NCBI GenBank assembly: GCA_033032865.1
Contig: JAWHQI010000040.1
Span: 11,205,001-11,269,000 of the forward strand
Source: Dactylorhiza incarnata
Taxonomy: Eukaryota > Streptophyta > Magnoliopsida > Asparagales > Orchidaceae
Direction: 5' to 3'
DNA: 64,000 nucleotides
Shown here: in pieces, positions 33,024 through 42,656 of the stretch
Layout: the number at the start of each line of letters is the position of its first letter
Position numbering within the stretch: position 1 is the first letter of the stretch
Position numbers and translations under genes: made by a program
Notes under the pieces: generated by a model
Seen by the model: the letters and a program-made list of their open reading frames with translations, nothing else
Databases searched by the model: none
What the model was told of the DNA's origin: nothing

Positions 33024-33932
33024 TGAAAGTGCACAGTATGCCTTTGAGAATCCTTTAGAGGGGGGGGGGGGGGGGCTGAATAGAGATTTAAATATTTTTT
33101 CTATCCTAACTGTGCAAACGATAAAACTTACTAAGGTGTTATGCACAAAATCAAAACCAATGGCAGAATAAATAATATAAGTATTGCTGGAAATGAATGC
33201 AGAAAATTTAAATGGGACAACACAGAAAGTCGCAGCAAAGACACAAAGATTTTTATAGAGGTTCCGCAAAATGTGGGTACTCCTCTCTTCTACCACCTGG
33301 TAGGAATGCACAACCTGTGCCTGAGTCTTTTGATAAGGAGACTCTTAGAACCAAAGATCTTTTGATAAGGAGATCTTGAACCATAGATCTTTTGATAAGG
33401 AGATCTTGAACCACAGATCTTTTGATAAGGAGATCTTGAACCATAGATCTTTTGATAAGAAGACCTTGAACTACAGATCTTTTGATAAGGAGATCTTGAA
33501 CCACTAAATCCTTTGGAAAAGGGATTCTTAAAACTCTTTACATTTGAGTTGAAGAGAGAAGGAAGAGGAAGAAGTAAGAAGAAGAATTCTGTTCTCAGAA
33601 TTCTATTGAAGCCTTCAACTACTTTTCTTTTGCTGGATCTGCTAATGATGAACCCTTTCTTATGATTGTGGTGATTTGCAAGGGTTATAAACTTCAGATC
33701 CTTTCTACATTCTTCTGATTGAAATCTGGCTGCTATGAGATATTGATGAAGAGCAGCCTTCAATTGTTCTGTTCTGAGAGGGAGAGTAGTTCTTGTTTTT
33801 CTATCTTTTAGGGTTCCAGGAGGAAGAAGATGAAGGTGGAAGCCCTAATCGACAAAATGCAGACAATTGTGAATCAATGCTCTACTTTTTTCTCATTGCT
33901 ATTCTTATTTATTGTCCATGATTTAATTTGAA
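33024..33932 (-). repeat. SIRE 2 5' LTR, U3-truncated
   Basis: The sequence aligns with 26510-27476 of the 3' LTR: the same TGAAAGTG end, a G16 run (33060-33075), a 30-bp minisatellite (33325-33505, six units) and a decayed 'attgtccatgatttaatttgaa' end at 33932. The U3 half with the TCGACG array is missing, which would leave this copy without its promoter. The break adjoins an ORF3 fragment of another SIRE copy. Confidence 0.9.
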
Positions 33933-34196
33933 GCTGTTGTGAACACAATTTTCTTTTTCACTACTGGTAACTGTTTTCCTTTCTTTCTTTTCTGAGGTAT
34001 CTCCACTGCATCCTCTGGATTACATCCAATGCCCCTTCTATGGAGTTGCCCTACTTCCTATAATATTTTGGCTTGAGGGTTTCTTGTAGTATACTTGCTG
34101 GGATCAAATAAGGTGGTTTTGATTGGAATTGCTTTTGCCAATTCTTCCTGTTCAACTACCTCTTTTCACCTTTGCAAAATATCAACGAACCATTTC
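33933..34196 (-). pseudogene. ORF3 C-terminal fragment of another SIRE copy
   Basis: The minus-strand frame gives 'RWFVDILQR.KEVVEQEE', 'TTLFDPSKYTTRNPQAKI' and a basic end, 'KRKKGKQLPVVKKKIV'. The first part resembles 'KPFVYFQRRKEVA' near the C-terminus of SIRE 3 ORF3 (60240-60290). It is cut by the SIRE 4 LTR at 34197 and by the broken SIRE 2 LTR at 33932. One internal stop near 34165 and another near 34060. Confidence 0.5.
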
Positions 34197-35368
34197 TGTT
34201 GGATCGGTAGGCGCCCTTAGAGGGGGGGGGGGGGGTGAATAAGGGTTTTAAAAACTTGTGTTATATTTTTGAGTACTTGAAATAATAAGAGATCAAAATA
34301 GTGATTTTGAATAAAGATCTAAATTGTTTTATAATGAAAAAGAGGATAATAAACAATTTAGAGAAATGAAGATCAAATCAATTTTATTACACAAAGAGAG
34401 ACATGATTATTATTAATAAAATTGATTACAAATTTTGATTTCAATGACGTTAGAAATCAAGGCGAAATATGAAAGACTCCTTTTGTTTTCTATACCGACT
34501 CGTATCCCCACGAACCGGTTGGCTTTAGCCGATCCTTCCCCGGATACGACCTCAAGATGCTCTAGCCAATCCTTCCCCGGATATGGCCTCGATCACCCTC
34601 TAGATCTATACCCTAGACCTAGTCGCCAACATGAGACGAATTTCTGCCCTAAGTCCTACCCAGACCTAGTCGCCAACACGAGGCGAGTTCACTAAACATT
34701 TACAAGAAAAGATGTGAAATAAATAACAACAATATAAAAACTCCCTATATGGATCTCTTGGAGAAGCAGACAAAGACCCGCAGAGTATGATCGTAGTCGA
34801 TGCGGTCTTTTGTCACAATGATGACGCGTGTTGAAATCTTCTCCACGGATATTCTTAAACCTTCATGGATTTGTGGGAGTATCCCTCTGAACCTTCCTCT
34901 ATATGATGTGGCACGAAGCTTTAGAATTTAGGAGTGGAAGAGGATGAAGAAGACATATCCAAGGGGTCCTTTTTATAGCTTCAGCGCTAGCGCCTGCGCT
35001 AGCGCTACTGCCGGCGCTATCCTGGATTAGGCATTATTCTGCGCGAGGGAATCTTCAATCTGAGGAAACATTTCTCTCTTGCATTCTGTGCTCCGCACTA
35101 CCGTCTGCTCTATCCGCTACCGCCAGGCACTAACTCCTTCTATATGTGCTCCAGAATTGCGCAAATCATCGCTAGCGCAGGGCGCTAGGTGCTACCGTCG
35201 GCGCTAGTGGGCATGTTGGATTTGTTGGCTCAAATTTGGGGGGAACCTTCTTATGTAATCCTTGAGTCATATGGACTTTGTTTCCTGCACACTTAAACAC
35301 ACAAGATCAAATACACATAGGATTTGTTATTCTCAAACCTAGGAGATGCGAAAGGCCATGTTCCAACA
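34197..35368 (-). repeat. SIRE 4 3' LTR
   Basis: The ends are TGTTGGATCGG (34197) and CATGTTCCAACA (35368), with a polypurine tract AAAAGGGGGAGTT outside the right end, so this is the 3' LTR of a minus-strand SIRE-type element. It contains a G14 run (34222-34235), a degenerate minisatellite with CCTTCCCCGGATA and CCTAGTCGCCAAC words (34500-34690), a TATA box and the GCGCTAGCGC array. Its internal region is only 63 bp long before SIRE 3 begins. Confidence 0.85.
34969..35215 (-). promoter_or_regulatory. SIRE 4 TATA box and GCGCTAGCGC array
   Basis: The minus strand reads AGCTATAAAAAGGACC at about 34966-34981. Immediately upstream are GCGCTAGCGCAGGCGCTAGC and related words to 35215, separated by a less dense stretch. 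The layout (GC-rich palindromes directly before TATA) is that of the Athila LTRs but with an unrelated motif. Confidence 0.8.
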
Positions 35369-35431
35369 AACTCCCCCTTTTGATAATAACAAATCCATTA
35401 ATGATATATCAGAGCATTAATATATAAGCAT
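35369..35431 (-). other. SIRE 4 internal 3' end with polypurine tract
   Basis: Only the PPT (TATCAAAAGGGGGAGTT on the minus strand) and ~45 bp of AT-rich 3' untranslated sequence remain visible before the SIRE 3 LTR at 35432. The rest of element 4 should lie beyond SIRE 3, to the right of this window. Confidence 0.7.
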
Positions 35432-37030
35432 TGAAAGTATTTATTTAAGGGTAGCTAATCACCTAGGGGGGGGGGGGGGGTGAATAGGTTATTTTAAAAT
35501 CTATTTACAATTCTTAGTAAAATCCTAATTGAATGTGAATGAAGATCAGAGCTTTCAAGAAACAAACACAAACACAAACACACGTAATTTTATAGTGGTT
35601 CCCCTATCTCAGGTAATCCACTTTCCCCTTTCTCCCCTCTAGCAGTGTGCTAGATAGGACTTATATCTCCTCCAGATCTCAGACAACCAAAAAGGTCTTA
35701 CGGCTCATATCTCAACAGATCTTACAGTCTCGGATCTCAACAGATCCTACACTCTCAAATCTCAACAGATCCTACAATCTCAGATCTCAATAGATCCTAC
35801 CTCAGCCTTTATAACAATAGGCTTACACTCAGATTCACCCCTGAATCTTACAACTCAGATCACAACTGATCCTACACCTCGGATCCTTGAAAGATCCTAC
35901 ACTCAGATCTGACAACTCAGATCCTACAAGAATTGAAAGAAGTAGAAATATATCACTTAAACTCAGATTCTTCAATTTATTGAGTCTTCTTGATCTATCA
36001 GAATGATCAGACAGAAATCATCAATAGAACAACAACAACAAAATGGTCTTCTTGAATTGCACAAGCTGTGATGACTGTTCTTCTTTAGGAAGACAGATTC
36101 TTCCTCCTTGACCTTCTCTCTTCAGAAATAATATCAGCACCAGATTACTGAAGGGATTTCTTCAAGTTAGAACAATTCTGAAAGAGGAGATGGCTTCTTC
36201 AGATTCTTCCTCAGATTTCACCTTGAACAACGGAGAAGATGATGGCTTTGAATAAGAATGTTTATTTTTTAAGTCATAGGTCATGCCTTCTATTTATAAC
36301 CCGCCATCCGCAACATCTGATACGCTCCTCCACGTCAACATGACATAAGATCCTCAACGGTCTTTAGTGGATTCAGAATTGATGAGAAGTTGAGACATGG
36401 TAATCATCTCGACATTGCTCAGCTTGTTGTAGATGTACTGTTACACAATTCTTAACTCAGAGCTTTTCAGGAAGAGGGCGTTGAGCAATGTGTATCTCTG
36501 TCGACGCTTTTTCTATAAGGTGTCGAGCAATGTGTAGATGCTCGACACTTTCTACTTAGACTGAAAATCTCAAAGCCTCCTTCTTAGGCGACGAGCAATC
36601 TTTAGTCGTTCAATGCTCTTTATCTGTAGGCGTCAAGCGATGTATAGGAGCTCGACGCTTCTTAACTTTGCCTTCACATCTAGACTCTTTTTGCTGACAT
36701 TTGAGCTAACTGAAGTTATTCGACGCTTCTTATTCCACGGAGTCGAGCGATATTCCTTAGCTCGACGCTTCTTGACTTGGTCTCAGATCTTCAGTCATCG
36801 ACCTTGCCTTTTGAGACAGCAGACATGGGTCGACGCTTCTGGGTCACAGATGTCGAGCGATGTGTAGTGTCTCGACGCTTTTGAACTTAGATGAATTTCT
36901 TGAGCACCTAGCTTGACATGATCTCCTGCACATTGATTCTAGATAATATATCAAATACATTGTGAGGTATATCTTTGACTTAGGAATGGACTTCTCCAAA
37001 TCTAGGACATTGTGGGCAATGGTCCCAACA
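35432..37030 (-). repeat. SIRE 3 3' LTR
   Basis: 1,599 bp. The ends are TGAAAGTATTT and GTCCCAACA. The adjoining polypurine tract AAATAGGGAGAGAT (37031-37044) marks it as the 3' LTR of a minus-strand element whose body continues at 37045-37455 and 60223-64000. It contains a G15 run (35466-35480), an AGATCTCAACAGATCCTACA-type minisatellite (35690-35930), a TATA box (GGTTATAAATAGAAGG, about 36286-36301) and the GCTCGACGC array. Confidence 0.9.
36470..36885. repeat. GCTCGACGC/GCGTCGAGC array in U3 of SIRE 3 LTR
   Basis: Words AGCTCGACGCTTCTT, TGTCGAGCGATGTGTAG, GTCGAGCAATGTGTAG and TATTCGACGCTTCTTATTCC alternate in both orientations at roughly 40-60-bp spacing. The array lies ~170 bp upstream of the TATA box. 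GCTCGACGC also recurs four times in the pol-ORF3 spacer of the same element (63015-63102). Confidence 0.9.
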
Positions 37031-37455
37031 ATCTCTCCCTATTTGAAGAAGTCATAACCTTAGTCAATGATGTACCCCCTTTTTAGAAAGATAACCACTA
37101 TTTTCTATACATGCAATCATATCATAATGAGTATAACACTTTAGAAAACCAGATTACCATAACATTCTATCAAAAGAAAATATCTCAGACATGATTGATA
37201 ATATGAGCACAGAATCACAAATTACATGATCTACATCACAAGCAGTTCAAAATAAATCATGTAAATATAAGGAAAAATCACATCACAGGCATATATATGA
37301 TGATAATAAAAGATAGTTTGCTATGGGAGCTCATCAAGATTGTCCAAAATTATACAAAACATTATCTGAGAACTTTAAGAAAAATTTAAGTCCTATTGCT
37401 GTTCAGGTTCCTTGATATCTATTCCTCTCCTGGCTTTCTTTGATCGGGCTTCAGA
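37031..37455 (-). pseudogene. SIRE 3 ORF3 3' end, UTR and PPT (left of Tat insertion)
   Basis: Next to the LTR is the PPT, then ~350 bp of AT-rich untranslated sequence. The last ~55 bp (37397-37455) are coding on the minus strand and end with EARSKKARRGIDIKEPEQQ and a TAG stop. They continue in frame from KEVA at 60223 onward once the Tat element is removed, so the Tat insertion split the terminal codons of ORF3. Confidence 0.85.
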
Positions 37456-38866
37456 TGTACAACCCCGATATTCACCAGGCGAGGAGGCACGGTTTAAGAA
37501 GGCAACAAGATGAAGGAAGTAATAAGAGAGGAATCCCTTAGGGCCAAAGACCTCGCGAGAGAGACCTTGGAGAAGTCTCTCTCTGAGGGCTCGCCGAGAG
37601 GCGAGCGAGAAGGGTCGGTGAGATAAACGCTCGCAGGCAATTTGAGGAAGTTTTCTGAGTTCGACGAAAGGAGTACTGCGTTCGACGAACTCTCCCATGT
37701 TCGTCGAGCTCACCCGACTTCGTCGAGCTCACCCCTGTTCGGCGAAATCATCAGAAGTCGACGAAGTGTTCTATACTCATTAAAGCCGAAGGGATGGTCT
37801 CGCAAGAGGACACGCGAGATCCAGACCTCGGCAGATATCCTCAAAAGTCTGGGCAAAGCGAGGGCTGACAAACCAATACCTCGCAGGCCGCTGGCAGAAG
37901 AGACCTATGTTCAGTAAAGAGGTGTTCAGCGATATGTGTTAAGTGCGCGGCAAAGTCATTAGGCGATCTCGCAGGAAGGCTCGCGAGTTTAGAGCCTTAG
38001 CGTCCATCGAGCTCAATTCTGCATTCGATGAATGTCGAATGGAGCTCATCATTCGTCGGATGGCGCCCGACGAACAAAATATATTCTATAGCAGTGCTCG
38101 ACAAATTACAGCAGGGAAGCAGCGGTCGACGAACCGCCCGTCTCAGCGGACAGCGAACTATTTAACGTTCTTCATTCGTTGAGCTCGTCTGTGATCGGCG
38201 AAGTGCCCTGCATTCGACCAAAGGTGTGTTGAGCTCGACGAAGTCAGGAGGCGGTCTCGCAGGAAGGTTCGCGAGACCGGACCTCGACAGATACCGCTAG
38301 AATGGGCCAGCGAGGTCCTCGCAGGGCGATCGCCTAGGAGAGGCATCGCGTGCAGGGCTCGCGAGAAGGCCCGCGAGAGCTTCGGCAGTAAGGTTCTCAC
38401 AGTTTTTTGCCCATAGGTTGATAGGTCAAAATTACCCTTTTACCCCTACTGGTCTGCCTTTAGCCTCTCCAAACAGCGGAGTTTGGCTGTTAGCATGCCC
38501 ATTTGGGGTGCGGATAGTAAAATCAAAAGGTGGGATCCTGCTATTTGCAGGCCAGATCAGAAAACCTATAAATAAGACCTAAAGGGCACCTTTGGAGAGG
38601 ACTTCACTTCAGCTTCTCTCTCCTCAGGCTCTCCTTGGTTAGCATTTCCAGAGCTCTCCAAGGTGCCCGAGTCTCAGCTTTGGCTTGGGAGGGGAAGCGC
38701 TCAATGATCTTCCGGGTTAGTGGAGGGACCTCCTCGCTGTGACTAAGGTCTTAGTCATCTTCCTAGTCTTCAGTCTACCTTCTCCGAGGGATCAGTAAGG
38801 GCTAGCTGCCCCTCATTTCGGTGAGGGCCCCGAGCTCCACAAGAGGCCGAGAAATTGGTTTCAACA
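37456..38866 (+). repeat. Tat 5' LTR
   Basis: 1,411 bp, closely matching 58837-60222. It has clusters of TTCGACGAA/TTCGTCGAGCTC (37658-37770, 38028-38250) and CTCGCGAG/GCGAG words, a TATA box (CTATAAATA, 38566-38574) and a leader with CTTCTCTCTCCTCAGG. Relative to the 3' LTR it keeps about 25 extra bp near 37850. The open frames across it are by-products of the GC-rich repeats. Confidence 0.93.
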
Positions 38867-38886
38867 TTTTGGTGCGGTGAGCGTGG
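38867..38886 (+). promoter_or_regulatory. Tat primer-binding site region
   Basis: Directly after the LTR the sequence is TTTTGGTGCGGTGAGCGTGG. A TGG...-starting primer site is expected here. I cannot assign the tRNA with confidence; it is not the tRNA-Asp site of the Athila elements. Confidence 0.5.
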
Positions 38887-38889
38887 AGC

Positions 38890-40332
38890 GTGGCTGGTCC
38901 AAGAAAGTTCCAAGGAGCGGATATGACAGGAGGCGAGGATCAAGGCGAGGAGTTCAGCGAGTCACCGCAGGTGGTGACGCTGAGGATGTTCGCAGATTTT
39001 AGGAGGGAGGTGCTTAACAACTTCGGGCTTACAGTCGCGGCGCTGTGGAGTGAGTTTGCGACCCCAGCACCTCAGGCGACCCTTCCCCCGGCAGCGATCG
39101 GCGGGAACGTCCCTGTGGGAAGGGCCGGAAAGGAAATCGCCGGAGGTTCAGTCCAAGACTTGGAGGGGCGAGTGCTGTTCGCCAGCCCGGCGAGCTCTGT
39201 GCCGGCGAGCGCGCGCCCGGAGGATGTAGCAACTGTGGGAGTGGTCCAGGTGAACACCGTTCTCGCGAGCGCAGTCCCCGCGAGCCCGAGTCTAGCGAGA
39301 GAGCTCGGGGGGCGTATGGAGCGAGAAAGGATGGCAGAAGGGGGAAGTCCCTTCTACAAGTTAGTACTTTCAACACCTGTCCCGGTAGGGTTCGGAGAGT
39401 GGGATAAGGTGTACTACAACGGCAGGGATGACCCTGTCCAACATCTCCAATCTTTTGAGGACTCGGTCTCTATCAAGCCGATGTCAGATGCTTTCAAGTG
39501 TCGGCTCTGCGCCGTCACCCTTAAAGAAAAGGCCAGGGACTGGTTCCATCAACTCCCTACAGGGTCGATCTACGCCTTTGAAGATTTGTGCCGAAGTTTC
39601 CTGCTGCAATTCTCGACTTCAAAAAAGAGGAAGAAGGACGTCGAGTCTCCCTTCAAAGTGAAGCAGGAACCCAAGGAGTCGTTGGCTCACTACGCGGATC
39701 GGTTCCAGGAAGAACTGCTGCTCACTCAGGAGATGCCTGGGTTTGCACTCCAGCTCGCCTTCACGGTCGGGCTGAGGGAAAATTTCTTCAAAATGGCTCT
39801 GAAGAGGAAGGCCCCCGTCTCCTACGAGGAGATAATGGAGAGGGTGGCAGAGGAAATCGAGAGTGAGGAGGCCAACCCGGAACTCACCAAGAGGCTAGCA
39901 AAGCTCAGCGAGCCGGAGGTCAGGCAGCAAGAGGTGAGGAGAAGGGAAGAACCCAGGGCCCTGAAGGTGGAGTGGAGGCATCATGGCGGAGGAATGCAAG
40001 GACAGGGAAGGGGTTACGCCCCGGGGAGGGGTAAATTCAATGGGGGTCAAGGAAGACCCCATCAGTTGGGATGGAGGCAGGGTCCAAGGCCGATGCCTCC
40101 TCCACCCCAGCAAGCCATGACAATCAGACGGGGAAGGGGAGGAAGAGGAAGGAGAGAAGAGGCGAGGGAAGAAGTGGGAGCAGGAAGGAGAAGAAGGAAT
40201 AGGATGGCGGAGGCCAAGACGGGAGAGGTGACACTGCCGTACTGTGACTTCCATGATGAGGAAGGTCACGCGACGGCCACCTGCCCAGAGTTCCTGGAGA
40301 CAGAAAGGGCCCGAGTGCCCGTGCCACGGTAG
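38890..40332 (+). CDS. Tat gag (capsid/nucleocapsid precursor)
   Basis: 480 codons, open. An N-terminal variable region (1-155) is followed by the retrotransposon gag core (about 155-310): 'YYNGRDDPVQHLQSFED', 'FKCRLCAVTLKEKARDWFHQLPTGSI', 'FL.QF', 'KQ.PKESLAHYADRFQEE' and 'AFTVGLRENFF'. A Gly/Arg-rich basic stretch (about 375-450) precedes a CCHC-like knuckle of the Tat form, YCDFHDEEGHATATC (C-H-H-C). It would coat the element's RNA. The frame stops at a TAG just after 'RVPVPR', probably once CAG, and pol would have continued. The start is the first ATG, 24 bp after the LTR end. Confidence 0.9.
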   Translation: MAGPRKFQGADMTGGEDQGEEFSESPQVVTLRMFADFRREVLNNFGLTVAALWSEFATPAPQATLPPAAIGGNVPVGRAGKEIAGGSVQDLEGRVLFASPASSVPASARPEDVATVGVVQVNTVLASAVPASPSLARELGGRMERERMAEGGSPFYKLVLSTPVPVGFGEWDKVYYNGRDDPVQHLQSFEDSVSIKPMSDAFKCRLCAVTLKEKARDWFHQLPTGSIYAFEDLCRSFLLQFSTSKKRKKDVESPFKVKQEPKESLAHYADRFQEELLLTQEMPGFALQLAFTVGLRENFFKMALKRKAPVSYEEIMERVAEEIESEEANPELTKRLAKLSEPEVRQQEVRRREEPRALKVEWRHHGGGMQGQGRGYAPGRGKFNGGQGRPHQLGWRQGPRPMPPPPQQAMTIRRGRGGRGRREEAREEVGAGRRRRNRMAEAKTGEVTLPYCDFHDEEGHATATCPEFLETERARVPVPR

Positions 40333-40382
40333 CAGCAACCAGTGAGGATTGAGGAGGTTGGGCCTCAGGAGGAGGAGGAAAG

Positions 40383-41255
40383 GTGCGAGAACCGAGCCGA
40401 TTTGGGGTCCCGAGGGGGGATCAGAGTGATCCATGGGGGCGTGGGGGGGGGGGGGGGGGGGTAGGGATTGAGGCAACCCGGAAGGCGAGCCTCCATACTA
40501 TCTACCGTCATAGCGTGGCTTTGACATCCCTAGCCCCGCCCCCGACACAGAAGATTTCCTTCACCCAGAAGGACATGCCAGGTTATGAGGACCCATTCTG
40601 CGATGCGTTGGTCATTCAGACAGCGATCAGGAACTTCACCGTTTCCCAAATCCTGGTGGATAACATGAGTTTGGTCAATGTCATTTTCAAAAAGGTGATT
40701 GATGGGATGGAGGTGGATGCGCGAAGGGTGTTGGCCTCAGACGGTCCGTTGTTTGGATTCTACGAAGAAAGAAAAGAAGTGGAAGGGGGAGTAGGACTCC
40801 ATGTGGTCTTGGGAGGGCAGTCCAGGAACTGCCGCTTTGTCATAGTGGATCCTCCCAGCAGTTATAGCGCCATCTTCGGACGGCCGCTCATCAGCGCGTT
40901 CCGCCGTGTCCCCTCCACTTTCCACCAGTGCCTAAAGTTCAATGACGGAGGAGTCCAAGTCCGAATCAGGGGAGACCCGAAGGTAGCAAGGCAATGCTAC
41001 GTGACGACAGTCAACACCATCTCTTGGATGGGAGAGGCCGAGAGATGGGACCAGGAGGTGGGTGAGCCGGCAGGGCTTGAAGGAGAGGGTCGGAAGGAGG
41101 AGATGGAGCAGAGGTCCGAAGAGCCGATGGAGGAAGAAGAGGTAGAGGGTCAGGCCTCGGGAGGGGGGGCAGAAGAATTGATGGTGGTTGGGCAAGAAGG
41201 AAAGGAGGGTGACATCGAAGCACTCGCTAGTGGTGAAGAGAAGGAAGGAGATTGA
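40383..41255 (+). pseudogene. Tat aspartic protease region
   Basis: After a G20 run (40443-40462), which probably caused a frameshift relative to gag, the frame carries 'ISFTQKDMPGYEDPFCDALVI' and the retropepsin-like core 'ILVDNMSLVNVIF' (usual form V.IDNGSS.nILF, so the active-site Gly is Met and the next Ser is Leu), then 'SYSAIFGRPLISAF', the C-terminal protease signature. The rest is an acidic Glu/Gly-rich linker to RT, ending in a TGA at 41253. The mutated active site suggests no protease activity. Confidence 0.8.
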
Positions 41256-41429
41256 GGAGAACAGTCCCGGTTGGAGGCCGTGGAGGAGGTCGTGGAGATC
41301 GAAGTCACCACCCGAGCCGGTGTGGTGGAGAAAGTCAGGATCAGCGGGGAGCTCGGCCTGGAGGAGCAGAAGCAGAACCTATCATGCGTTCAGTAGAATG
41401 TGGATGTCTTCGCTTGGAGCGCCGTATAG

Positions 41430-42653
41430 ATGCCCGGGATCGATGCAGATGTGGCTTGCCACCGCCTCAATCTCGACCCCGGCACCCGTCCCATCCGTCA
41501 AAAGAGGAGGGCCATAGCAGACAAGCTGGAAGGACCCATCCGAGAGGAGGTGGGTAAGCTCATTCAGGCAGGGTTTGTATCAGAGATCCAGTATCCAGGC
41601 TGGGTCTCTAACGTGGTCATGGTAAAGAAGGGGGGAGGTAAGTGGAGAATGTGTATCGACTTTTCCTTGCTTAATAAATCATGCCCCAAGGATTGCTACC
41701 CTCTGCCTAGAATCGACGCGCTGGTTGACTCAGCCGTCGGTTTCCCTCTAATGTCTTTTCTAGATGCTTTTTCTGGTTATCATCAGATTCGCATGCATCC
41801 CCCGGACATCAAGGATGTATCCTTCATCACGAGGGATGGGTGTTATTGTTATAAGATGATGCCTCTCGGGCTCAAGAATGCAGGTGCCACATACCAGAGA
41901 ATGATGGACAGGGTCTTCCGAGAACAAAAGGGGAGAAACCTGGAGGTCTACGTCGATGATCTCATGGTAAAGAGCCGGGACCTCGAAGCCCACCTCCGAG
42001 ACCTTGAAGAGACTTTTAAGACTTTGCGGATGTATAAGATGAAGCTCAACCCCTTGAAGTGTGTCTTCGGGGCCAGCCGAGGGAAATTCCTAGGTCACCT
42101 GCTCACCCCGGCGGGGGTGGAGCCAAACCCGGACAAGGTCAAAGCAATAATGGAGTTGGGATCACCCAGGAACTCGAAGGAGGTTCAGAGCCTCACTAGA
42201 AAGCTGGCCGGACTCACTAGGTTCCTCTCTAAGGCGGGAGACAAGTGTGCCCCCTTTTTCAAAGTATTAAGGGGAAACAAAAAATTCGAATGGACCTCGG
42301 AGTGTGAGGAGGCTTTCCAGGCCTTGAAAGAACAACTCACTCAAGCTCCTCTACTCCAAGGGCCGAGACTGGGAGAGGACCTATCCCTATACCTGGGGGT
42401 AGGGTCTGAGGCAGTAAGCTCAGTACTGATCCGGGAAGAAGGGAGAAAACAGTTCCCCATCTACTACGTCAGCCGAGTGCTGAGAAAGGCGGAGCTCCGG
42501 TACCCGATTCTGGAAAAGTTGTCCATCGCATTGGTGGTGACGGCCCGGAGGCTTCGACCCTACTTTCAGGCACATTCGATCAAGGTAGTAACTGATCACC
42601 CACTTCGCAACGTCATGGAAGGGGTGGAGCACTCAGGAAGATTGGCAAAGTGA
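41430..42653 (+). pseudogene. Tat reverse transcriptase and first RNase H
   Basis: 407 open codons. RT motifs in order are 'KLIQAGFVSEIQYPGWVSNVVMVKK', 'WRMCIDFSLLNKSCPKD.YPLP', 'FLDAFSGYHQI', 'MMPLGLKNAGATYQRMMD' and the catalytic 'VYVDDLMVKS' (YVDD), then 'FLGHLLTPAGVEPNPDK'. RNase H follows with 'LYLGVGSEAVSSVLIREE' (the usual first Asp is not evident) and 'ISRVLRKAELRYP.LEK', ending with 'VVTDHPLRNVM'. It stops at a TGA at 42652-42654 where a Trp codon is expected (LAKW), and the frame is open again directly after it. Upstream 41256-41429 is a frame-shifted linker. Confidence 0.9.
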
Positions 42654-42656
42654 TCC

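Larger units (their letters stand above)
26510..33932 (-). mobile_element. SIRE/Maximus-type element 2, pol-less (gag + ORF3)
   Basis: Minus-strand order is truncated 5' LTR (33024-33932), PBS (33010-33021), gag (32923 to about 31060), spacer with palindrome array (30450-30835), ORF3 (30328-28539), PPT (28319-28332) and a full 3' LTR (26510-28318). Between the gag end and ORF3 there are only about 730 bp and no protease, integrase, RT or RNase H motif. This copy therefore keeps both flanking genes and lacks pol. Its 5' LTR has lost U3 at 33932, so no matching target duplication can be checked. Confidence 0.85.

Noticed and set aside
37393..37713. A 106-codon minus-strand frame crossing the Tat LTR start
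   Set aside because: It is a chance fusion of LTR sequence with the genuine last codons of SIRE 3 ORF3; only 37397-37455 is real. The similar frame at 60126-60440 is the mirror case.
39029..41195. Long open frames antisense to Tat gag and protease
   Set aside because: They are shadows of GC-rich coding sequence; the plus-strand frames have clear gag and protease motifs.
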